Positions 1 through 9,660 of a DNA stretch of 64,000 nt are shown in pieces (the stretch's first letter is position 1; every line of letters starts with the position of its first letter). The stretch comes from Methanomicrobiales archaeon (GTDB taxonomy: Archaea > Halobacteriota > Methanomicrobia > Methanomicrobiales > Methanospirillaceae): positions 33,943 to 97,942 of the forward strand of contig JAAYCY010000060.1 in NCBI GenBank assembly GCA_012729535.1, given 5' to 3'. The notes under the pieces are model-generated. The model was not told the DNA's origin and did no database searches. It saw only the letters and a program-made list of their open reading frames with translations. Made by a program: the position numbers and the translations under genes.

Positions 1-1719
1 TGCAGCAATCCTCACATTCCAGACTCCTGACTGGTCCTGGTCCATTTCTTCAATAAAAAACGGCTCTGGCTGCGCCGATTTGATTTCGTCGGACGTTATG
101 ACGTACAGGGTCAGGTCCAGCACATGTGAGGTGTAATTCTGCAGCGTTATTATGACATTCCCGTCTTCTGTCTTTTTCTTGGCGACCAGACGGCGCATTA
201 TTTTTCCTTCAATGGGTGAAATATCTGGAACAGGTTTTTCGAGGGTTTCAGAGACCTTTTCTGCTATCTCGGGAATGATTGCACAGATGGCCCGTGCCTT
301 CTCTTCGGTCAGTCTGCTTTTATCCCGCCGCGAAAGAAAGGTCTTCAGGTCCCGGCCAAGCTCCTGCAGGGCAAGGGTAATCTCCCGTTCAATCTCCGGT
401 ATTGAAGCGACAGCGTCTTTACTCTCACTGGTAAAGGGCACGTTTGTTGAAGCAACGTGGATAAGGAGGAGTAGCGGGCCGGTAGGTAGTCCGGACTGGC
501 TGATGTTGTATGTTTTCCAGTTCACTGAGCTGATGCATCCGGTTATTGCACAGGCTCCTTGCTGGTACATGAGCGGAACCCGGTTTGCAAATCTCATGAT
601 CCTGGCAGTCCCTTCTGATTCCAGTTTTCCTCCATAACCAAGAGCCGCTTCAACGATAAAGGGATGTCCGTGATAGACAGATGAAGGGCGTGTCCGTGCT
701 GAACAAAAATCAAATTCATATTCTTTTTCAAGTCCCTGCCTGATAAGCACTTCACCAATCGGAGAGAGACACTGGCTTGCAGGAGGAGGAGGAACTTTTG
801 CCTGCTGCATCGCGGCCTGGAGATTTGAAAGATCAGCAGGAGAAAGGTTGTTGGCTTTTTTGTTAGGTTTCAATCCGGCAAGTTCAAGAATTTCTATTGC
901 CGTCTTCTGACCTACCCTGGAGAAGCTCTTAACAAGAAATGATTCAAGCGATTCAGTGGATCCAGCAGCGATCCGCTTGAGTTCGCCAAGTTCTACCCCG
1001 TGAGGATGAGGGAGAATTGCCTGCGGCGGGATGATAGGTTCATCACTGGCCCGATCAAAAAGGATTGCTTCCCCGTCAAGTTCCACTCGGATACGGGCAT
1101 GGGGGTTAACAACCGAAGTATAACGGAGATATTCTACCAGGCGTTTTCTTGCCGTCAGGGAACTCCTAAATTCTATTTCAATACGTGTTCCATGGATCCG
1201 GTCCCAGGTCGTTTCTTCATTTTCCAGGATCTCGGGTTCGTTGGTTTCGGTCTTTATCTGCAAGCGGAACTGGTGTGCCTTCCTGTCTTTTCCGCACCGG
1301 GAAATAACAAGGGTTGGCCTCCCGCTCGTAAGCTGGGCATATAATACGGCTGCTGATATCCCGATACCCTGTTGACCCCTGGACTGCCTGATCTGATGAA
1401 ACCGTGACCCATAGAGTAGTTTTCCAAAGACATATGGAATGTTTTCAGGTACGATGCCGGGACCATTGTCTTCGACGACAACTTTGAATATGTCCCCCTC
1501 CATCCGGAATATGCCAAGATAAATATCCGGGAGAACACCTGCTTCTTCGCATGCATCAAGGGCATTGTCAATTGCCTCCTTGACGGTAGTGACAATTCCC
1601 CGTGTCGGGGAGTCAAATCCAAGTAAGTGCTTGTTTTTCTCAAAAAACTCTGCTACGCTGATACTCCGTTGCTGTTTTGCAAGTTCATCAGCACTAGCAG
1701 GTTTTAATGGGGAAGCCAT
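1..1719 (-). CDS. top6B: DNA topoisomerase VI subunit B, 3' end beyond window
   Basis: ATPase subunit of the archaeal type IIB topoisomerase, which relaxes and decatenates DNA together with the Spo11-like A subunit. The reading frame is open from an ATG at 1719 to the window edge (573 codons), so the C-terminus and probably top6A lie outside. The GHKL (Bergerat) ATPase motifs are clear: KEAIDN with Glu48 and Asn52, DNGPGI at residues 84-89 and GQQGIG at 115-120. Further in are the helix-two-turn-helix region ([13 protein letters not shown]) and the transducer domain. It starts 11 nt after the hisS stop, and an AAGGAT sequence overlapping that stop can serve as ribosome binding site, so it is probably co-transcribed with hisS. 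The identity is firm. Confidence 0.95.
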   Translation of the reverse strand, partial: MASPLKPASADELAKQQRSISVAEFFEKNKHLLGFDSPTRGIVTTVKEAIDNALDACEEAGVLPDIYLGIFRMEGDIFKVVVEDNGPGIVPENIPYVFGKLLYGSRFHQIRQSRGQQGIGISAAVLYAQLTSGRPTLVISRCGKDRKAHQFRLQIKTETNEPEILENEETTWDRIHGTRIEIEFRSSLTARKRLVEYLRYTSVVNPHARIRVELDGEAILFDRASDEPIIPPQAILPHPHGVELGELKRIAAGSTESLESFLVKSFSRVGQKTAIEILELAGLKPNKKANNLSPADLSNLQAAMQQAKVPPPPASQCLSPIGEVLIRQGLEKEYEFDFCSARTRPSSVYHGHPFIVEAALGYGGKLESEGTARIMRFANRVPLMYQQGACAITGCISSVNWKTYNISQSGLPTGPLLLLIHVASTNVPFTSESKDAVASIPEIEREITLALQELGRDLKTFLSRRDKSRLTEEKARAICAIIPEIAEKVSETLEKPVPDISPIEGKIMRRLVAKKKTEDGNVIITLQNYTSHVLDLTLYVITSDEIKSAQPEPFFIEEMDQDQSGVWNVRIAA

Positions 1720-1730
1720 ACTGGATATCC

Positions 1731-2954
1731 TTATGGACTGAGTTTCCTGACAACATCATCAACAGACAGCCTTTCCTGGGTTCCGGCTTTCAGATTCTTT
1801 AAGGTGACATCACCTGACGTTACCTCTTCCTTTCCTATGATGACAGCATAGTCAGCACTTTTTCCTGCAGTTTTCATCTGAGCTGAAAAACTTCGTTCCA
1901 TGAGATCTATTTCCGTGATGATCCCGTTTTTGCGGAGTTCCTCAGTCACAACCAGGGCACGGTCACGCCCCTCACTGGTTGCAACAACCATTACCTGCGG
2001 AGTATCAGGACTCCATACACTATCCCCAAGAGCTACCATCACCCGGTCAAATCCGATTGCAAAACCTGCAGAAGGTGTATCTTCTCCTCCAAACAGGTGT
2101 GCAAGCCGGTATGCCCCTCCACCGAGAATCTGGTTTTCTGCACCAAGACCCTCGGCAAAACACTCAAAAACAACACCCGTATAATAATCAAGACCTCTTG
2201 CTATGGCGGGGTTTATTTCATAGGGAATCTGGTTTACATCAAGGATGTGAAACATCTCCCGGATCCTCTGGCTTTCCGGAATCTCTCCGATGACTAAAAA
2301 GACTTCCTCCAGTGTCCGAGCACCACAAAGCCTGATTAGGGGTTCACAGAGTTCTTCATGCCCGATTACCTTAAGGTGAGAAACTGCTGCATCTTCCTCC
2401 CTCTTGTCAAGAAATGCCCTGATCTTCTTTTTATCCTCTTCTGCAAGGTTTGAAAGGAGGGTTCTCATGAAAGAGAGATGTCCTATCTTCAGGACAAACC
2501 TGATTCCGGCGGTCTTTAGGAGATCATACCCGAGAATAATAACCTCTGCATCAGCCATTGCTGAGTCTGCTCCGATAAGCTCTGCACCGAACTGCCAGAA
2601 CTGTCGGTATCGTCCCTTTTGTGGCCGTTCGTACCTGAAACAATCGGCAAAGTAGCACCACTTTACTGGTTTGTTCAGTGATCTTCCCTCTTCGACGAAC
2701 ATCCTGAGAACTGGTGCAGTAAGTTCGGGACGAAGTGATAATGACCGTCCTCCCTTGTCTTCAAAGACATACATCTCGTTTATGATGCCTTCTCCTGACC
2801 GGATGGTAAAAAGCTCAAGTTCTTCAAACACAGGGGTTGATATCTCGCGAAAACCCCGTAGCCGTGCCCGCCCCCGCATTCGTGCTTCTATTTCCCTGCG
2901 CTTTTCCATCTCATCGGGCAACATATCCCGTGTTCCGCGTGGTTTTTGTATCAT
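1731..2954 (-). CDS. hisS: histidyl-tRNA synthetase
   Basis: Class II aminoacyl-tRNA synthetase charging tRNA-His, 407 aa from the chosen start. Visible signatures are the N-terminal PRGTRDMLP, class II motif 2 ([18 protein letters not shown]), the histidine-specific motif GLDYYTG, motif 3 (GFAIGFDRV) and a C-terminal anticodon-binding domain. The ATG at 2954 is preferred because [10 protein letters not shown] matches the family N-terminus and lies 4 nt after the stop of the upstream membrane-protein gene. A longer frame opens at 3017 but would overlap that gene by about 60 bases. Upstream and downstream spacing are both very short, so membrane protein, hisS and top6B look like one transcript. 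Confidence 0.96.
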   Translation of the reverse strand: MIQKPRGTRDMLPDEMEKRREIEARMRGRARLRGFREISTPVFEELELFTIRSGEGIINEMYVFEDKGGRSLSLRPELTAPVLRMFVEEGRSLNKPVKWCYFADCFRYERPQKGRYRQFWQFGAELIGADSAMADAEVIILGYDLLKTAGIRFVLKIGHLSFMRTLLSNLAEEDKKKIRAFLDKREEDAAVSHLKVIGHEELCEPLIRLCGARTLEEVFLVIGEIPESQRIREMFHILDVNQIPYEINPAIARGLDYYTGVVFECFAEGLGAENQILGGGAYRLAHLFGGEDTPSAGFAIGFDRVMVALGDSVWSPDTPQVMVVATSEGRDRALVVTEELRKNGIITEIDLMERSFSAQMKTAGKSADYAVIIGKEEVTSGDVTLKNLKAGTQERLSVDDVVRKLSP

Positions 2955-2958
2955 AGTA

Positions 2959-3276
2959 TCATCTTTTGCTATTGTTCCGGGGAACACTCCCGAAGAAACG
3001 GGTAATAGCTGGTTCATTCGTCCATATCTTTTCTTTTACTTCCTTTCCCTGGAAATATAATGCAAGCATTACAATGCCTGTTCCCAGTATGGATGCTTCC
3101 GGCCAGAACCATACAATTCCCGCACCTGCCGTAGCCAGCGCAGTATGGAGAACTCCTTTCCGTGCTGCTTTGCGGTAACCTGGAAGGCCGGATCGTGCCC
3201 ATATCCTGATATCCCGGAGCCAGAGGAAGATACAGGCGGCAGCTCCGAACAGAGAGATTGGAAAAAGAATAGTCAT
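2959..3276 (-). CDS. small membrane protein of unknown function
   Basis: A 105-aa protein, not recognised. It has an N-terminal hydrophobic helix (about residues 1-18, starting MTILFPISLFGAAACIFLW), a basic loop (RDIRIW...YRKAARK) and two further hydrophobic stretches near residues 42-70, so two or three membrane helices are likely. The C-terminus is polar. The ATG at 3276 is preferred over one at 3309 because the extra upstream residues are not hydrophobic and would move the start toward the divergent larB. Its stop lies 4 nt from the hisS start, so it probably leads the hisS-top6B operon. Nothing in it suggests an enzymatic function. Confidence 0.7.
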   Translation of the reverse strand: MTILFPISLFGAAACIFLWLRDIRIWARSGLPGYRKAARKGVLHTALATAGAGIVWFWPEASILGTGIVMLALYFQGKEVKEKIWTNEPAITRFFGSVPRNNSKR

Positions 3277-3325
3277 TGCAATGAACCTATTATGTACTGT
3301 TTTGAGCATATCGTACTTATTCCAT

Positions 3326-4102
3326 ATGCAAACGGTTCACAGTCTGAAACGACTTCTGCAGGCAGCGTATGATCATGAGCTTGACCCTGACGAAGCCCTG
3401 GCACATATCGCAAATGATCTGGTTTTACCGGTTGAATCATGTGCCTGTCTTGACATTTCCCGAAAGTCCAGGTGTGGGATTCCTGAGGTGGTCCTTGCAG
3501 AAGGAAAGCACCCTTCCCATCTCCGGTCGATTATCGAATCATATGTCACATCTATGGGACGGTGTATCATTTCCCGGCTTGATCCGGCACTAGCAATGAC
3601 ATTTATCGAATGGGCACGAACTGAAGATATTTCCGCGTACTGGTCTGATGAGGGGCGCGTCCTCGTCCTGGCAAAAGGAACTCATGTTGAAAAAACCGGA
3701 GGTCTTATCGGGATTATCACCGCTGGGACGTCTGATATCAGGGTTGCAGAAGAAGCACGGATCATTGCAGAAGAGATGGGATGTGATGTAAAAACCGCTT
3801 ATGACGTGGGTATTGCCGGTATTCATCGTCTTTTTCCGGTAATCAGCCAGATGGAAGCATGTCATGCCTTGGTTGTTGCTGCCGGAAGGGAGGGAACGCT
3901 GCCATCCGTTGTTGCGGGCCTAGTGGATCGCCCGGTAATTGGTGTGCCGGTTTCCACAGGATATGGATATATGGGAGAAGGGCAGGCCGCCCTTGCCAGC
4001 ATGCTCCAGTCATGCTCGGTATTGACGGTGGTAAATATTGATGCCGGATTTGTTGCGGGAGCATCTGCAGCGATGATTGCAAACATGGTGGTACATGCAT
4101 GA
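3326..4102 (+). CDS. larB: nickel-pincer cofactor biosynthesis protein LarB
   Basis: LarB carboxylates and hydrolyses nicotinic acid adenine dinucleotide (NaAD) to pyridinium-3,5-biscarboxylate mononucleotide, the first step to the nickel-pincer nucleotide cofactor. The 258-aa protein has the expected N-terminal helical region and a C-terminal PurE-like (AIR carboxylase) domain with [16 protein letters not shown] near residue 128 and [10 protein letters not shown] followed by [12 protein letters not shown] near residue 200. The ATG at 3326 is chosen because upstream codons add a non-homologous hydrophobic stretch. There is no clear ribosome binding site, so a leaderless or short-leader message is possible in the 49-bp gap to the divergent membrane-protein gene. 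It overlaps nadM by 4 bp (ATGA). LarC and LarE are not in the window. Confidence 0.9.
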   Translation: MQTVHSLKRLLQAAYDHELDPDEALAHIANDLVLPVESCACLDISRKSRCGIPEVVLAEGKHPSHLRSIIESYVTSMGRCIISRLDPALAMTFIEWARTEDISAYWSDEGRVLVLAKGTHVEKTGGLIGIITAGTSDIRVAEEARIIAEEMGCDVKTAYDVGIAGIHRLFPVISQMEACHALVVAAGREGTLPSVVAGLVDRPVIGVPVSTGYGYMGEGQAALASMLQSCSVLTVVNIDAGFVAGASAAMIANMVVHA

Positions 4103-4641
4103 TACGGGCACTTTATATCGGAAGATTCCAGCCATACCATAATGGTCATCAGTACGTGATCGAACACATTGCCAGGGAAGCGGATGAACTTGTCATTGGT
4201 ATAGGTTCTGCACAACTGAGTCATGAACCAGCAGATCCGTTTACCGCTGGAGAAAGAATGCTCATGATCACCCGCGCCCTTCAGATGATTAAAAAACCGG
4301 TGTATGTAATACCGCTGGAAGATATTAACCGGAATGCTTTATGGGTCTCTCACGTGAGAGCCATGACACCCCCATTTCACCAGATATATTCAGGAAATCC
4401 CCTGGTAATACGGTTGTTTCATGAAGCTGGCATAACGGTTCTAACCCCGGCGATGTATGAACGGGCAACCCTTTCTGGAACTACTATTCGTGAACGGATG
4501 ATATGCGGAAATAACTGGGAAGATCTTGTTCCAGCTCCTGTATATCAGGTAATCCAGGAAATTGATGGTGTCTCAAGGGTACAGGCACTTGCCCGCGATG
4601 ACATGACCTGTCCTGAAGATGGAGAATATGCTGCATGTTAG
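4099..4641 (+). CDS. nadM: nicotinamide-nucleotide adenylyltransferase, archaeal type
   Basis: Transfers AMP from ATP to NMN or NaMN, giving NAD or NaAD. At 180 aa it has the usual length of the archaeal NadM family. The nucleotidyltransferase signature [10 protein letters not shown] sits at residues 8-17, and the second ATP-binding signature SGTTIRERM is near residue 129. The start codon overlaps the larB stop (ATGA), indicating translational coupling. The product NaAD is the LarB substrate, so the pairing makes biochemical sense. The next gene starts inside its last codons. Confidence 0.95.
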   Translation: MIRALYIGRFQPYHNGHQYVIEHIAREADELVIGIGSAQLSHEPADPFTAGERMLMITRALQMIKKPVYVIPLEDINRNALWVSHVRAMTPPFHQIYSGNPLVIRLFHEAGITVLTPAMYERATLSGTTIRERMICGNNWEDLVPAPVYQVIQEIDGVSRVQALARDDMTCPEDGEYAAC

Positions 4642-5927
4642 AGAGAATCAGGAACTTAATTAGTAAAAAACCAGAACCGAAGCCTGGTAAAACAATTACC
4701 CTGGATGAGCTTCCTGCCTGGCTTGATATGCAGGAACAGAACTGCATAGCAGAGCGGAGCATAGCTATCAAAGCTTCCCGGGAAAGAATCATAACCTTTG
4801 AACAGGATCTCCGCCAGTTGCTGAATGAATTTGGTGAGGAATCAGTAGATGAACCACATCACCACAAGGTTGAACAGGTAAACCGCCATGCACTTCCCCA
4901 GTTCTGCAAAAAAATTGATTCAGAACTAGAAGGAGATTTTTCTGATGATGACGAAGTATTTTACCAGGAAGTTGCAGGACTGATGAATGGCTGCTTTAAA
5001 GCATTCAAAGGTCCGGGACGGTACCTGCACCACCTGTATCCGGAAGAAATAAAGGAATTTCGCCTGACCCTTGATAATATGGGACACGAACTTAACAGGA
5101 TGACTGATATTATCAAAAATTCCCGGGAACACCTTTCACACCTGCAACAGGTCCGTGATGCATTTGATGAACGAAATGAAATGATACGAGAATTTTCCCG
5201 TGCATCAGAAGAGCAGGATAAATATAAATCAACACTTTTAACGTTAAACGAAAACATGGAAAACCTGCAATCAGATCTCACCAAACTCACCTCTTCATCT
5301 GAATACCTGAATTATACCCAGCTAGAAGAAGATATCCAGAAATCCGAGGAACAATTACATCAACACATTGAATCATATGAATCTCATCTTAGAAATGCCG
5401 TTCCGGTCTGGAAACGGGCCGGGAAAATCTTCCAAGAGAAGGGTGATGATGATCACGAAAAAAATATGGAAGATCTTGTTCACATGGCATCAGCACCCCG
5501 AAGGCAGGATGACGAGATAGCCCAAAAAGTGAATACTTCTGCCCGGGCATTGTTTTCTCTTTTTGAAAATGGTTCTCTTCAGGCGAAAAATACCTTTGAA
5601 AAGCACCTTTTTACAACACCTGATGAATATACTGTCAAATTGTCACAGAGTGTCCAGAATATACATACCATATCTGATGATCTTAAAAATAAACTGGAAA
5701 AACGCGAAAATAGTTCTGTTCTAGAGAAAAAAACAGAATTCAATCGCCTGATTGAAAATGTAGGACACGAAATCAGGAAGGTCAGGGATGAAGAAAGTAT
5801 ACGCATAGAGCGTATGTCATCAATGGAAGAAAAAATGGCCAAATCCCTTAAAAATATTCAGGAAAAATTTGATGAATGTTGCCATGACGGGTCAATTCTA
5901 GTAGAACCGGAGAAAACAGATGAGTGA
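4635..5927 (+). CDS. long coiled-coil protein of unknown function
   Basis: A 430-aa hydrophilic protein that I do not recognise. Most of it, especially residues about 45-75 and 140-260, is rich in Glu, Lys, Leu and Gln in heptad-like spacing, so extended coiled coils are predicted. Another helical region spans about 330-420. A short segment ([30 protein letters not shown], split here only by description) near residues 98-127 looks more globular. There is no signal peptide or membrane helix. The ATG at 4635 overlaps the nadM stop region by 7 bp, and the end overlaps the next gene by 8 bp, so it belongs to the larB-nadM operon. A structural or scaffolding role is possible but unproved. Confidence 0.75.
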   Translation: MLERIRNLISKKPEPKPGKTITLDELPAWLDMQEQNCIAERSIAIKASRERIITFEQDLRQLLNEFGEESVDEPHHHKVEQVNRHALPQFCKKIDSELEGDFSDDDEVFYQEVAGLMNGCFKAFKGPGRYLHHLYPEEIKEFRLTLDNMGHELNRMTDIIKNSREHLSHLQQVRDAFDERNEMIREFSRASEEQDKYKSTLLTLNENMENLQSDLTKLTSSSEYLNYTQLEEDIQKSEEQLHQHIESYESHLRNAVPVWKRAGKIFQEKGDDDHEKNMEDLVHMASAPRRQDDEIAQKVNTSARALFSLFENGSLQAKNTFEKHLFTTPDEYTVKLSQSVQNIHTISDDLKNKLEKRENSSVLEKKTEFNRLIENVGHEIRKVRDEESIRIERMSSMEEKMAKSLKNIQEKFDECCHDGSILVEPEKTDE

Positions 5928-6186
5928 GGTGTCCGGTAAAAGACTCCCCGTCTCCGGAGGGTTTGTCCATTGTCTTCCTGGAAAACCGGAAGAAGTTCAA
6001 AAATGCCGGTTTTGTGTTCATTCGGTACGTTTCATCACACGGACAAAAGACCTTCCATCCCCGGCCCGTGCTTTTTGCACCATGGTACGGGGCACAGAAG
6101 ATGTGGACATAAAAGATGTTATCGAAGTAGTCTGCGATGATGTAAAACAGGAAGGATATCGCAGCATACTCAATGTAATCAGTTAA
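5920..6186 (+). CDS. small conserved-looking protein with a CxxC motif
   Basis: An 88-aa protein that I do not recognise. It contains CRFC at about residues 29-32 and three further cysteines (18, 53 and 72), spaced unlike a standard zinc ribbon. The C-terminal half is acidic ([18 protein letters not shown]). It overlaps the preceding coiled-coil gene by 8 bp (start ATGAGTGA contains that gene's stop), and its own stop overlaps the convergent cobQ stop by 8 bp. The tight coupling argues that it is a real gene and the last member of the larB-nadM operon. Confidence 0.6.
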   Translation: MSEVSGKRLPVSGGFVHCLPGKPEEVQKCRFCVHSVRFITRTKDLPSPARAFCTMVRGTEDVDIKDVIEVVCDDVKQEGYRSILNVIS

Positions 6187-7615
6187 AATATTTGAGTATC
6201 TCTTCTGTTTTTACATGTTTTTCAATATGGTTAGCAAGCGCATCATAGGGATCTCCCAATTTTTTTTCCTGTGTCCACGATACCCCTTTCCGGTCACAGA
6301 GGAATGAAACAAAAGCAGATGCGACATCTGGGGAAGTGAACAGACCGTGCAGGTATGTTCCTATCAACAAGCCGTCTTCACTGACCACCCCTTCGCCCAA
6401 AAAAGCCTCTTTCATCCCACTGGTATTCGTCTGACCCATGTGGATTTCGTACCCTGAAACGGTGGACACGTTACTGAGAAACGGACCATGTCCAGATGAT
6501 GTCCTGGTAACCTGCTCGGTAGTTTTCCTGTAATCAGAGAATGTTGTGGTGCAGTGAATGAGACCAATTCCCTTGTGCCTGCCTTGTTTTGATTCCACTC
6601 CGGAATCAATGATGGTATCACAGAGCATCTGATATCCCCCGCATATTCCCACAATTGGTACACCTGCATGACGGGCACTTCTGATCTCTTCATCTGTTCC
6701 GGCTTTTATCAGTTCATACAGATCATCCACAGTATTCTTTGTTCCTGGTAGAATGATAGCGTCATACCCTGCAAGTGAATCACCAGGTTTTACGTATGTC
6801 ACCGAAGCATACCGCTCCAGCAATTCATAGTCGGTAAAATTTGAAATTCGGGGGAAATGAATTATTGCAATCTGTATAGGAGAGTTACCTGTTTTTTTAT
6901 CTGGCAGGGAGAGTGAGTCTTCACTTGGAATATCAACCTCAGTCATGGGAACCAGGCCGAAAACGGGAACATTTGTCAATTCTTCAAGAATTTTCATCCC
7001 CCCTGAAAACAGGGTTGGATCACCTCTGAATTTATTGACAATAACTCCTTTTACAAGAGGTCTTATATCGTCAGGAAGCAGTGAAATAGTCCCATAAACC
7101 TGGGCAAATACTCCCCCCCGTTCGATATCTGCAACCAGGATGATTGGATACTTTAGTCTTCTGGCCAGACCGATATTTGCAATATCCCGATCATAGAGGT
7201 TAACTTCTGCGGCACCACCCGCTCCTTCGACAACCAGTGCCCCATATTCACGTACCAGTGTTTGTGCAGAACTGATGGCAATTTCCAGGAGGTCTTCAGT
7301 AAACTGATAGTAGTTTTTGGCATGCACATCGGTGTGTGGTTTTCCAAGAAGCACAATCTGAGAGCTTTGATCACCTTTTGGCTTGAGAAGAATGGGATTC
7401 ATGTGGACCGACGGGGTAAGGCATGCTGCGTGTGCCTGCATCGCCTGGGCAATACCTATCTCCCCCCCGTCTTTTGTTACCCAGGAGTTCAGGCTCATAT
7501 TCTGTGATTTAAATGGGGCAGCAATTAGGCCGTGGCGATGTATGATGCGGCATATGGCCGCAACGATTGTACTTTTCCCTACATGAGAAGCGGTCCCAAG
7601 GACCATTACAGACAT
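6179..7615 (-). CDS. cobQ: cobyric acid synthase
   Basis: Glutamine-dependent amidotransferase (CobQ/CbiP) that amidates four side-chain carboxylates of adenosylcobyrinic acid a,c-diamide in corrinoid synthesis. The 478-aa protein has the N-terminal dethiobiotin-synthetase-like ATPase domain with P-loop GTASHVGKS at residues 7-15 and the family signature [10 protein letters not shown]. The C-terminal class I glutaminase domain has the nucleophile elbow [10 protein letters not shown] and the catalytic His in YLHGLF. Methanogens need corrinoids for the methyltransferase Mtr. It stands alone here, with no other cob/cbi gene adjacent, and converges on the small CxxC-protein gene with an 8-bp overlap of coding ends. 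Confidence 0.96.
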   Translation of the reverse strand: MSVMVLGTASHVGKSTIVAAICRIIHRHGLIAAPFKSQNMSLNSWVTKDGGEIGIAQAMQAHAACLTPSVHMNPILLKPKGDQSSQIVLLGKPHTDVHAKNYYQFTEDLLEIAISSAQTLVREYGALVVEGAGGAAEVNLYDRDIANIGLARRLKYPIILVADIERGGVFAQVYGTISLLPDDIRPLVKGVIVNKFRGDPTLFSGGMKILEELTNVPVFGLVPMTEVDIPSEDSLSLPDKKTGNSPIQIAIIHFPRISNFTDYELLERYASVTYVKPGDSLAGYDAIILPGTKNTVDDLYELIKAGTDEEIRSARHAGVPIVGICGGYQMLCDTIIDSGVESKQGRHKGIGLIHCTTTFSDYRKTTEQVTRTSSGHGPFLSNVSTVSGYEIHMGQTNTSGMKEAFLGEGVVSEDGLLIGTYLHGLFTSPDVASAFVSFLCDRKGVSWTQEKKLGDPYDALANHIEKHVKTEEILKYFN

Positions 7616-7746
7616 ATATCTCAGATATGACCGTCTGGGATATTAGTGTGCAACAACCGCTTCCACCCATAGATATTAAAAAGCCCGAAAAAATCGGGAT
7701 ATTTTATGATAAGCATTTAATAGTAAAACATGAGATGGAATAAGTA

Positions 7747-8052
7747 ATGAATGGTGGTATCTGCTCCATATGTGGGCTACCAAAAGAACTCTGTATTTGT
7801 GAGGAAGTTGCAAAAGAACAGCAGCGTATTAATGTTAAAGTAAATAAACGGCGGTATGGAAAAGAGGTCACGGTAATCGAGGGACTAGATCCCACTGATA
7901 TCGACCTTGAAGACCTTTCAAAGTTTATGAAAAGCAAATTGGCATGTGGCGGTACCGTCAAGGGCAACTCCATTGAATTACAGGGTAACCACCGTGAACG
8001 GGTAATCAATCTCCTTGGCACCAAGGGCTATGCGGTGGATAATATCTCATAA
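7747..8052 (+). CDS. translation initiation factor aIF1 (SUI1 family)
   Basis: Small 101-aa SUI1-fold protein that acts on the small ribosomal subunit in start-codon selection. The SUI1 core is visible (residues 26-95), with the conserved LACGGTVKG turn and [15 protein letters not shown] helix region. The N-terminus carries Cys6, Cys9, Cys16 and Cys18, a zinc-knuckle arrangement common in archaeal aIF1. It is a single gene between divergent cobQ and convergent oapC. A/T-rich promoter-like sequence (ATTTAATAG) lies about 28 bases upstream of the ATG. Confidence 0.93.
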   Translation: MNGGICSICGLPKELCICEEVAKEQQRINVKVNKRRYGKEVTVIEGLDPTDIDLEDLSKFMKSKLACGGTVKGNSIELQGNHRERVINLLGTKGYAVDNIS

Positions 8053-8065
8053 ATGAGAATTTTTA

Positions 8066-8449
8066 CTATTTTTTACGTTTCTGCCTGATCATTGAGTGCA
8101 GGTCAAGACGATAATTATCATCCTGACCCATCTTTACAACCAGGTCATCAGATTCGATAAGACGCGAAAGATTCAGGTCATACCTTCCAGGTTCGAGTAT
8201 GTGTATACTTTCGATGGAATCAGGGTCTCCCTCTTTATGTACTGATTCCTGTTGTCCATCTGGTATTTCTTTTTCTTTCTGTTTTTCGGCGGTAATTAAA
8301 GGTTTTTCAGGTACTTTTTGTGATCGAGTCTCTTTTCTATCCGTTCCTTTTTCATAAATAAATTTGCCGGATCCACAGACCGGGCACCCATCCTTGAGAT
8401 ACCTTGCATCAGGAAAAAGAGTATTGCATCCGGCACAACGATGAGGCAT
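8066..8449 (-). CDS. oapC: Zn-ribbon protein OapC-like (DUF2072-type)
   Basis: A 127-aa protein with an N-terminal four-cysteine zinc ribbon (Cys5, Cys8, Cys22, Cys25), a low-complexity charged linker rich in Lys, Glu and Gln, and a conserved C-terminal tail (ILEPGRYDLNLSRLI followed by DDNYRLDLHSMI). Together with the two upstream genes it matches the order of the trio named oapA-oapB-oapC (origin-associated proteins) in haloarchaea, recalled from general knowledge. Function is unknown. It starts 3 nt after the oapB stop, so the three genes should be one transcript. The family assignment rests on context plus the zinc ribbon and tail pattern. Confidence 0.75.
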   Translation of the reverse strand: MPHRCAGCNTLFPDARYLKDGCPVCGSGKFIYEKGTDRKETRSQKVPEKPLITAEKQKEKEIPDGQQESVHKEGDPDSIESIHILEPGRYDLNLSRLIESDDLVVKMGQDDNYRLDLHSMIRQKRKK

Positions 8450-8452
8450 ATC

Positions 8453-8821
8453 CTACCTTCCAGAAATCCACGCACTGATAAGTCCACGGTCTTTACGGAT
8501 CATTTTAAGTTGGTTTGCAGGGCCGATTACCGTGAGTCTTCTGGTTTCATCTCCTTTTAAAAGACGTGAGAATACGCTTGAACTACGCTGTTTGGACGGA
8601 TATGACTCAATTTCAATGCCAGAAAAACCATCCGGAAGGATCTCCTGCATGGTCATTTCAACAAGTGTTGACTGCTCATCAGGGGACAGGCCGCTTTCAA
8701 GGATAACGATGGTCCCTTCCCTCACATTATCCAGAATGAGTCTGATCTTTTCCATGGATGGCATCTGTGCAAGCCGTTCTTCAGATATAAGATCAATTCT
8801 TACGCCCTGCATTATGCTCAC
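8453..8821 (-). CDS. oapB: OapB-like protein (DUF2073-type)
   Basis: A 122-aa protein matching the pattern I associate with DUF2073/OapB: an N-terminal RIDLISEERLAQM, a central NVREGTIVILESGLSPDEQ, and a C-terminal RLTVIGPANQLKMIRKD. The predicted fold is mixed alpha/beta with no membrane segment. It overlaps the oapA stop by 4 bp (ATGA) and precedes oapC. The GTPase-OapB-OapC order is widely conserved in euryarchaea, often near a replication origin. The biochemical role is not established here. Confidence 0.8.
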   Translation of the reverse strand: MSIMQGVRIDLISEERLAQMPSMEKIRLILDNVREGTIVILESGLSPDEQSTLVEMTMQEILPDGFSGIEIESYPSKQRSSSVFSRLLKGDETRRLTVIGPANQLKMIRKDRGLISAWISGR

Positions 8822-9447
8822 CTGAACTTCTTTACCATCTCTTCATAGAGACTTTCAATCTGTGTTCCTTCGAGACATGAGACTGGGACTACCGGGTGCT
8901 GTGGAAAAGCAGTTCGTATCCGTTGAGGAGATGCATCTGGAAGATCTATCTTATTTGCAGCAATAATAACCGGGAGCTTACGGCTCTCGATAATTCCAAT
9001 CATCATGATATTAACCTGGGCAAAGGGATCAAGGGTGGCATCGATCATATAAATTACTCCGTCAATGTCCTCTCTAAGCCAGTGCATGGCTTCTGCCACA
9101 CCTTCGGTAGCTTCACGTGCCCGGGTAATCGCATCTTCCCGTTCAATTCCATATTCCAGGAATTCTTTATAGTCAACACGCGTGGTAACACCCGGTGTAT
9201 CAACGATGTCAATTGTTATGGATTTGCCATTTGAACCGGATATTGTAATATTTCCTGTGCGGACAGCTCGCCTGGTTTCATGAGGTACTTCACTGGTATT
9301 TCCTGCAACAGTGCCTGACCAGTCATCAGCTATCCTGTTTGCAAGGGTTGTTTTTCCTGCATTGGGTGGTCCATAAATGCCGATGCGGGCTGTTTTCTTC
9401 TGAAAAAGACCTGATAGGATTCGCGAGAGTGTATGGCTTATTCCCAT
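8818..9447 (-). CDS. oapA: Era/Der-like GTPase OapA
   Basis: A 209-aa small GTP-binding protein. G1 is GPPNAGKT (residues 25-32), G3 is DTPG (near 83), G4 is NKID (near 165), and a G5-like SCLE is near 188. The N-terminal 20 residues form a short amphipathic helix. It heads the oapA-oapB-oapC set, with a 4-bp overlap to oapB. A TTTAATAA box lies about 26 nt before the ATG, so the transcript may be leaderless. It diverges from the CBS gene cluster across about 210 bp. No orc1/cdc6 gene is present in the window, unlike the haloarchaeal setting. Confidence 0.88.
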   Translation of the reverse strand: MGISHTLSRILSGLFQKKTARIGIYGPPNAGKTTLANRIADDWSGTVAGNTSEVPHETRRAVRTGNITISGSNGKSITIDIVDTPGVTTRVDYKEFLEYGIEREDAITRAREATEGVAEAMHWLREDIDGVIYMIDATLDPFAQVNIMMIGIIESRKLPVIIAANKIDLPDASPQRIRTAFPQHPVVPVSCLEGTQIESLYEEMVKKFR

Positions 9448-9468
9448 TGTAGTTACGTCCCGACGCCG

Positions 9469-9476
9469 TTATTAAA
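9469..9476 (-). promoter_or_regulatory. probable TATA box of the oap operon
   Basis: Read on the minus strand this is TTTAATAA, centred about 26 nt before the oapA ATG. The spacing matches an archaeal TATA box feeding a start site at or next to the start codon, implying a leaderless message. No ribosome binding site is seen before the ATG. Confidence 0.45.
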
Positions 9477-9660
9477 AAAACCAGGCCCCATATGTTCGCC
9501 TGTCTTAAAGGATATGACAGGGAGTATTATTATTGTTGTCGTCCCACCTGTTTCGGATCTAAATACCTGAAAAACTGTTCCCCGGAGCGATGGATTAATA
9601 CCGAATCCCGATAATTATCAGAGCAATGCATCTGCCCGGGGGTACTGAGAGGTGAAAGAA

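Noticed and set aside
152..637. Plus-strand open frame antisense to top6B
   Set aside because: The opposite strand encodes topoisomerase VI B with conserved motifs; the antisense frame has no recognisable domain and starts without a binding site.
7684..7698. Hairpin CCCGA-AAAAA-TCGGG before the aIF1 gene
   Set aside because: A 5-bp stem is too short to call a terminator or operator with confidence.
9448..9660. Possible replication origin beside oapABC
   Set aside because: No repeated origin-recognition boxes, long A/T unwinding tract or orc1/cdc6 gene is visible.
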